The notes under the pieces: model-generated
What the model was told of the DNA's origin: nothing
Database searches by the model: none
Seen by the model: only the letters and a program-made list of their open reading frames with translations
Shown here: in pieces, positions 59,015 through 64,000 of the stretch
Layout: the number at the start of each line of letters is the position of its first letter
How positions within the stretch are numbered: position 1 is the stretch's first letter
Program-made: the position numbers and the translations under genes
Assembly (NCBI GenBank): GCA_947044405.1
Contig: CAMRHE010000021.1
Span: 10,834,501 to 10,898,500, forward strand
Source: Leptodactylus fallax
Taxonomy: Eukaryota; Chordata; Amphibia; Anura; Leptodactylidae
Direction of reading: 5' to 3'
DNA length: 64,000 nt

Positions 59015-59382
59015 AGTGGAGTTTGGAGTGTGACTGTTTGAGGTTGTGGACAGGTGTCTTTTATACTGATAACAATGTCAAACAGGTGCCATTCCTACAG
59101 GTAATGAGTGGAGGACAGAGGAGCCTCTTAAAGAAGAAGTTACAGGTCTGTGAGAGCCAGAAATCTTGCTTGTTTGTAGGTGACCAAATACTTATTTTCC
59201 AGCATAATTTGCAAATACATTCTTAAAAAGTCAGACAATGTGATTTTCTAGATATGTTTTCTCATTTTGTCTCTCATAGTTGAGGTCTACCTATGATGTC
59301 AATTACAGACCTCTCTCATCTTTTCAAGTGGGAGAACTTGCACAATTGATGGCTGACTAAATACTTTTTTTTCCCCACTGTA

Positions 59383-59832
59383 TGTCTAACAAAGCAGTCT
59401 ATGGAGATCAGAGAGAAGGAAGCTGCTGGAAAAGACACATACACCGCAACTGCTAAACTCTGCTACACATTGTAACTAAGACAGTTTGGTTAACTCCACT
59501 GTAAGATAATTTGCTTCCACTATACACAATGAGGCAATAAATCAATTAACAAACCAGCAGCCTCCTAATCCTTCCCCCACAGATTTCTGTGGTGAAGATG
59601 GAAATGGATTTGGTGCTATTGAAGTTAAGAGTCTGAGTGAAGGTAAGGAGTAAGAAAGCAGCCGAATAAGTGGAAAAAGAAACCTATTTATTTAATAAGA
59701 TATCTTACAAAGTTTCTTATAGTTACCCGTATTATTCATTATGAACTACATGTGCACTCGTTTCTCCTGGTTCCCAGCTCTGGACTGGGAAGACACTGGT
59801 ACACCAGCTTAGTAAATGTCACCAGATCTACT
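59383..59832. other. Stretch without recognisable gene
   Basis: No feature recognised. Confidence 0.5.
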
Positions 59833-59833
59833 A

Positions 59834-60043
59834 ATTTATTTTACTTAAATAGCACCAACATATTCCACAGTACTTTACAGTATTGTCATCACTCACTATC
59901 CCAAGTAGAACATACAATCTAAATTCCATATCAGCATTTAAGCACAGGAGAAGATACAAATTCCATGAAGATGTTGTACTTGGCTGGTTTAAAACCCTGG
60001 ACTCCAGCAAGGCAACAGTGCTAACCATTGAACCAACAGCCTA
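59834..60043 (-). mobile_element. tRNA-derived SINE, older copy
   Basis: Same order as 34021-34287 on the minus strand: tail 'aaatagcaccaacatattcc', body 'gaagatgttgtacttggc', head 'gctaaccattgaaccaac', with decayed A and B boxes. More diverged, so older. Confidence 0.72.
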
Positions 60044-60049
60044 TTTCTC

Positions 60050-61236
60050 CCATTGCTACATGCCCTATGTATGTCTTTGCCTTACAATATAAAATAAAGC
60101 TGGTTCCAAACTTGTACTATTTGCCTGCTTCATTCAATCCAAGGATTCAATCCCCATGCTCCCCCACTGACCTTACTCATTTCCAAAATAAGTTTCTTCG
60201 CTCCTTGTCAAATATACTAGTGGGACTAGAAAATGTAATTAAAACATGAAATAAAGTTTACAGAAAAAATTAGAAAAACCTCACGTAAATAAAAAAAATG
60301 TTTAAAAATTGCAGTATACAATATTTTATTTATTTAATATTTTGAAAAAATAAAAAGAATTGGTATTGCTGTATGCATAACAGCTATAGTATAAAATTAA
60401 CACCTTATTTCTGTTTCCTGTTAAAAAAGTTGCATGTCCTACATGAAACATACTCTCCTACACCTACATCAGTGAAACAATAAAAATAGGTCTTTTTCAT
60501 GGGAATGCAGCAACAGAAAAAAACCAACTATTTTGTTAAAAAAAAGTATTTTTATTCTGCAACAGTATTAAAATATAACAACATCTATGTACACTGGGCA
60601 TTGCTGTAGCTGTAACAACCCATAGAATAAATGTAATATATTATTTCTACGGATATCTTTCAGTGAAGATAAGTCCAAGAAAGCAATAGTGAAAAGTGAA
60701 ATTGCTGTTATTTTTCTTCCTCCTCCAAAAAAACTAATAAAAGTTATTTAATACAAACCCAAAATGCTTTCTATAAAAACTACAAATTGTCCTACAAAAA
60801 TAAAAAAGTTGTGGCCCCTTAGCTTATAACCTACTTCTTCCTGTAACCATACTATGTAGAGAGACCACCAGTATATTGCAAGAGTTTATAGATTTAGTTA
60901 AGGACTTATTAACAAGTAGGGTTTACATTCAGACTCAATAAGCTTACCAATCTCTTTCATTTCTAGAGTACCTCTATGCAGATCTATCATTTTAGACACT
61001 AATTCACTAATTCATAGTTGTCACTATCTATATCCAATGGTTTCTGACCATTACTTTATCTTATGTTGAAAAACAGGTTCTTGATCTTCCACAATCCATC
61101 TCATCCTGTCAATAATTTCCTCCTCCTTTTCCTACTTCACAGTGATTGTAATTCACATGTATTTGCTTTATTTATCATGAAACACAGTCCTACTGCCTAT
61201 CCAGCAAGAGTCATAACAGCCAGTTGTGATTTATGT
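60050..61236. other. Stretch with AT-rich repeat pieces, no gene
   Basis: 60290-60800 contains 'attggtattgctgtatg', 'tgggcattgctgtag' and A runs like the AT-rich family at 1740. No motif-bearing frame. Confidence 0.45.
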
Positions 61237-61239
61237 TTA

Positions 61240-61548
61240 GGCCCCATGTTGCAAAAATGCTGCATTCTCGCCACTGCTGAAACACCGCGCCAAAAAAATG
61301 CTGTGTTTTACAGTACCTGCAAACTGTATCGGATTCTGGCTAATCTTATCCATACATTGCAGAAAAAAAATTCACAGCGGAAAAGCTGCGTTTTCAAAAA
61401 TGCTTGCATTTTTAAAAATAGCAGCATGTCTATTAAACCTGCGGTAACACTAGCATTGTCTGTATAGGTATAATAGGAGCAGAAAGTCCGTCGAGGAAAA
61501 CTCTGTGGACTTGTATGTGAAAAACGCTGCATTTCGCTACATGGAGCC
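61240..61548. mobile_element. PIF/Harbinger-type MITE, 309 bp
   Basis: TTA at 61237-61239 and 61549-61551. Ends 'ggccccatgttgc' and 'gctacatggagcc'. Contains 'gatcttattc'-free core words 'tgctgtgttttacag', 'gcagcatgtctatta' and 'gtataggtataat' shared with the copies at 3008, 12368, 21606 and 29138. The overlapping frames are coincidental. Confidence 0.75.
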
Positions 61549-61551
61549 TTA

Positions 61552-61818
61552 AAGTTGTTTTTACCAAAATATAAAATGCAAAACTCGTGAAGTCACAGTA
61601 TGAGGGCTGTTTATAGAGCTGTCCTAGGCACTTTACAAGCTCACAACCTCTATTGGTAAGGCAAGCTAAAGTTGCCAATATGCTTTAAAGTGAACTGCTT
61701 CCTCCAAACTTTTCAATAAGCATACACGATCAACTGTGGTTTTGTTTTGTATGTTGACCTTGGAGAAATACAACTTTTTGATCACTTTAATATTTTAACT
61801 TAATAAAGTAATTGTAAT
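61552..61818. other. Short unassigned spacer
   Basis: Nothing recognised between the MITE and the solo LTR. Confidence 0.5.
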
Positions 61819-61822
61819 GTAT

Positions 61823-62259
61823 TGTGACAACTTGGGGGAATTAGTCTCAAAATGGCGGCCAACTCCTGGTCCGGACAGAGGTGGTTCGTGATACTGGGCG
61901 CCGGATAGATAGCGTTCAGACGGTCCAAGTGTAAAAATAAACGGGCTTTATTCAGCTTACGTGCAACATAACAAAACAACAAAAAAACCTATGCCACAGT
62001 TAGGGCACTAACTAACTCCTCGAGCCCCTAACTAGCCTCTGGGGCAATAAGAGCTTGACTTAGTGTCCATAAGTCCTCTCTGGATCCCAGCCCTCTGGGA
62101 CAGACTGCCTCTCTGTCCTTGGCTGGTCCACCATTTCCTGCTTCCTGCAGGATACTCCAGCCTTCTGGAGTTACGCGCCCCACCCAAAGGTGTGGCTGAG
62201 GACCTTTTCAGGGCTGGCCTGGGTCGCTCCCTAGCGCCCTCTAGGTTCACATACTCACA
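61823..62259 (-). mobile_element. Solo LTR, 437 bp, minus strand
   Basis: On the minus strand it begins TGTGAGTATG and ends GTTGTCACA, flanked by a 4-bp duplication (GTAT on the plus strand at 61819-61822 and 62260-62263). An AATAAA polyadenylation signal lies 125 bp before its 3' end, as in an R region. There is no internal retroelement sequence on either side. Different family from the LTR at 26137. ERV against Gypsy is undecided. Confidence 0.82.
61947..61952 (-). terminator. Polyadenylation signal of the solo LTR
   Basis: AATAAA on the minus strand inside the LTR, in the context 'gctgaataaagcccg'. Confidence 0.7.
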
Positions 62260-62473
62260 GTATGTATGTAAAAGTAAGTTCACACAGAGTTTTTTGCAGG
62301 CGGATTTTTGAGACGGAAGCAGGGGTTACATTTATCCTGTTTGAGTTAGTGTTTTGTTTGCCAGTCTTTCGAGTCTTGATAGTATGATGCAATGTTTTAT
62401 CTGATGTTTTCCTATTGGGTATTAATTTGAGATATTCTTATGGATGGTGTACTATAATTCTTTGTTCAAACTG

Positions 62474-64000
62474 CAGAAAGCTTTCTGACATGCTGAAACT
62501 GCAGAGAGAAGCCTTCTGATGTGCTCAAACTGCAGAGAGAAGCTTTCTAACATGCTCAAACTGCAGAGACAAGCCTTCTGACATGCTCAAACTGCAGAAA
62601 GAAACCTTCTGACATGCTCAAACTGCAGAGAGAAGCCTTCTGATGCGCTCAAACTGTATAGAGAATCTTTCTAACATGCTCAAACTGCAGAGACAATCCT
62701 GATGCACTCAAACTGCAGAGAGAAGCCTTCTGATGCGCTCAACCTGCAGAGAGAAGCCTTCTGATGTGCTCAACCTGCAGAGAGAAGCCTTCTGATGGGC
62801 TCAAACTGCAGAGAGAAGCCTTCTGATGTGCTCAAACTACCGAGAGAAGCCTTCTGATGTGCTCAAACTGCAGAGAGAAACCTTCAGACATGCTCATACT
62901 GCAGAAAAAAACTTTCTGACACGCTCAAACCACAGAGAGAAGCCTTCTAACATGCTCAAACTACTGAGAGAAGCCTTCTGATGCGCTTAACCTGCAGAGA
63001 GAAGCCTTCTGATGTGCTCAAACTGCAGAGAGAAGCTTTCTGATGTGCTCAAAATGTAGAGAGAAGCCTTCTGATGTGCTCAAAATGCAGAGACAAACCT
63101 TCTGATTCACTCAAACTGCAGAGAACTTTCTGATGTGCTCAAACTGCAGAGACAAGTCTTCTCATGTGCTCAAACTGCAGAGAGAAGCCTTCTGACGTGC
63201 TCAAATTGCATAGACAAGTCTTTTCATGTACTCAAAGTGGATACCACAATATACATTAAAGACCACCGGCTACTCACATCAGTATACCACAAACCCACAG
63301 ACAGAACTGCCTACATGAGAAACGACAGCTTCCACCCCAAGCACACAAGACAATCTATTATTTACAGCCTGGCTATATAATACAGTCGTATTTGCTCCAA
63401 CAAAGCAGACTTGGACAAGCACCTCCTGGATCTGAGGACAACATTTCTCAGATTGGTATACAAACCAAAAGTGACGGACAACCAATTAAACAAAGCTGCA
63501 GCCATTAACAGAGACAGTCTGCTCACATATAAAGAGACCCAGAATGAAGCCTGAGTGCCCCTAGTTGTCACCTACAACCTATAGCTGGAGATCCTACGAA
63601 GTATTGCCAAGGAGCTCCAACCTGTGCTACATAGGGACAACAGACTCAAGGACATATTTCCAGTCCCCCCTCTCCTTTCCTTTCGACAACCACCAAACCT
63701 GAGGCATATTATTGTCCGGAGTGCCCTGAAGGTCCCAACTGAAAATGGCACCTCACCTTGCCTGCAAAACAGGTGGAAGCCCTGCAAGCCTTCTGATGTT
63801 CTCAAACTTCAGAGAAAAGCCTTCTTACATGCTCAAACTGCAGAGAGAAGCCTTCTGATGCACTCAAACTGCAGAGAGAAGCCTTCAGACTTGCTCAAAC
63901 TGCAGAGAGAAGCCTTTTAACATGCTCAAACTGCAGAGAGAAGCCTTCTGACGCACTCAGGCCACAGAGAGAAGCCTTCTGACGTGCTGAAACTGCAGAG
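62474..64000. repeat. 31-bp minisatellite, continues beyond the window
   Basis: Units of about 31 bp read 'catgctcaaactgcagag' followed by 'agaagccttctga', with CATG alternating with TGTG or TGCG. About 25 units lie at 62474-63235 and seven more at 63781-64000, separated by a Penelope fragment. 31 is not a multiple of three and no frame stays open, so it is not a coding repeat. Units vary in point changes and a few are shortened (near 62697 and 63123). Confidence 0.95.
63236..63780 (+). pseudogene. Penelope-like reverse transcriptase fragment inside the minisatellite
   Basis: One main frame gives 'DTTIYIKDHRLLTSVYHKPT', 'DSFHPKHTRQSI', 'ADLDKHLLDLRTTFLR', 'LVVTYNL' and 'FRQPPNLRHIIVRSALKVP', the part of a Penelope-like protein downstream of the YVDD palm motif (compare 'AFRKPTATN' and 'FESFHPPHV' at 36.5 kb). 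It is in-frame apart from three stops (near 63380, 63552 and 63582). Both ends are abrupt in mid-coding sequence: no start, no GIY-YIG end and no UTR. It begins and stops inside a 31-bp unit. Confidence 0.82.

Larger units (their letters stand above)
55212..59380 (-). mobile_element. Tc1/mariner transposon 5 with replaced core
   Basis: TA at 55210-55211 and 59381-59382; ends 'cagtggggaaaaaagta' and 'actttttttttccccactg'. Same subfamily as element 3. Tc1 sequence runs 55212-55991 and 58877-59380. Compared with element 3, about 305 bp (its 31854-32158) are absent between these blocks, and 2.9 kb of foreign DNA (55992-58876) stands instead. A plain insertion would not remove the 305 bp. Confidence 0.92.

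Noticed and set aside
57974..59041. A 355-codon open frame as an intact new gene
   Set aside because: It is Penelope reverse transcriptase sequence that runs by chance into antisense Tc1 sequence, and its first codons are out of the Penelope frame.
62474..64000. CRISPR-like regularly spaced repeat of 31 bp
   Set aside because: Units are contiguous with no unique spacers, and the context is eukaryotic. It is a minisatellite.
1..64000. Host protein-coding exons
   Set aside because: I searched the frames for recognisable domains and splice-bounded open stretches and found only transposon proteins. Short or fast-evolving exons could still be missed without alignments.

Overview
The window reads as an intergenic, repeat-dominated stretch of a vertebrate nuclear genome, most likely an anuran amphibian. 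The sequence shows high A+T content, short non-conserved reading frames, and many eukaryotic transposable elements: Tc1 transposons, TTAA-flanked Kolobok-type MITEs, hAT elements with 8-bp duplications, PIF/Harbinger-type MITEs, Helitrons, Penelope-like elements, a Jockey-group LINE, tRNA-derived SINEs and solo LTRs. The frog assignment is an inference from this mixture and from my memory of such repeats. I could not recognise any host protein-coding exon, rRNA, tRNA gene or microRNA.

Layout. 1-3.0 kb: AT-rich, no gene. 3.0-7.0 kb: 0.3-kb inverted arms enclosing a Kolobok MITE (4178-4652) and a dead Tc1 (4867-6480). 7.0-14.5 kb: little recognisable. 14.5-23.5 kb: dense MITEs and GC-rich minisatellite modules. 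24.4-27.8 kb: a three-layer nest (TIR element > Tc1 > 973-bp solo LTR). 30.4-34.4 kb: a TIR element of unknown class holding a Tc1, then a MITE holding a SINE. 35.9-39.7 kb: a Penelope-like pseudogene abutting a 5'-truncated LINE. 40.6-42.2 kb: a fourth Tc1. 43.9-48.7 kb: hAT-like elements with internal 30-bp repeats, a MITE and a Helitron. 52.5-53.5 kb: a complete hAT MITE. 55.2-59.4 kb: a Tc1 whose core is replaced by a Penelope-derived segment, which carries a Helitron, which carries a hAT MITE. 61.2-62.3 kb: a Harbinger MITE and a second solo LTR. 62.47-64.0 kb: a 31-bp minisatellite interrupted by a Penelope reverse-transcriptase fragment and running off the window.

None of the transposases or reverse transcriptases looks functional. 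Each has stops, frameshifts, deletions or a lost catalytic residue. The value of the window is its stratigraphy: target-site duplications and TIRs are clear enough to order many insertions. I found no convincing new gene system. The most unusual structures are the Penelope filler inside a Tc1, the 31-bp array split by a Penelope fragment, and the related approximately 30-bp minisatellites inside several different DNA transposons.
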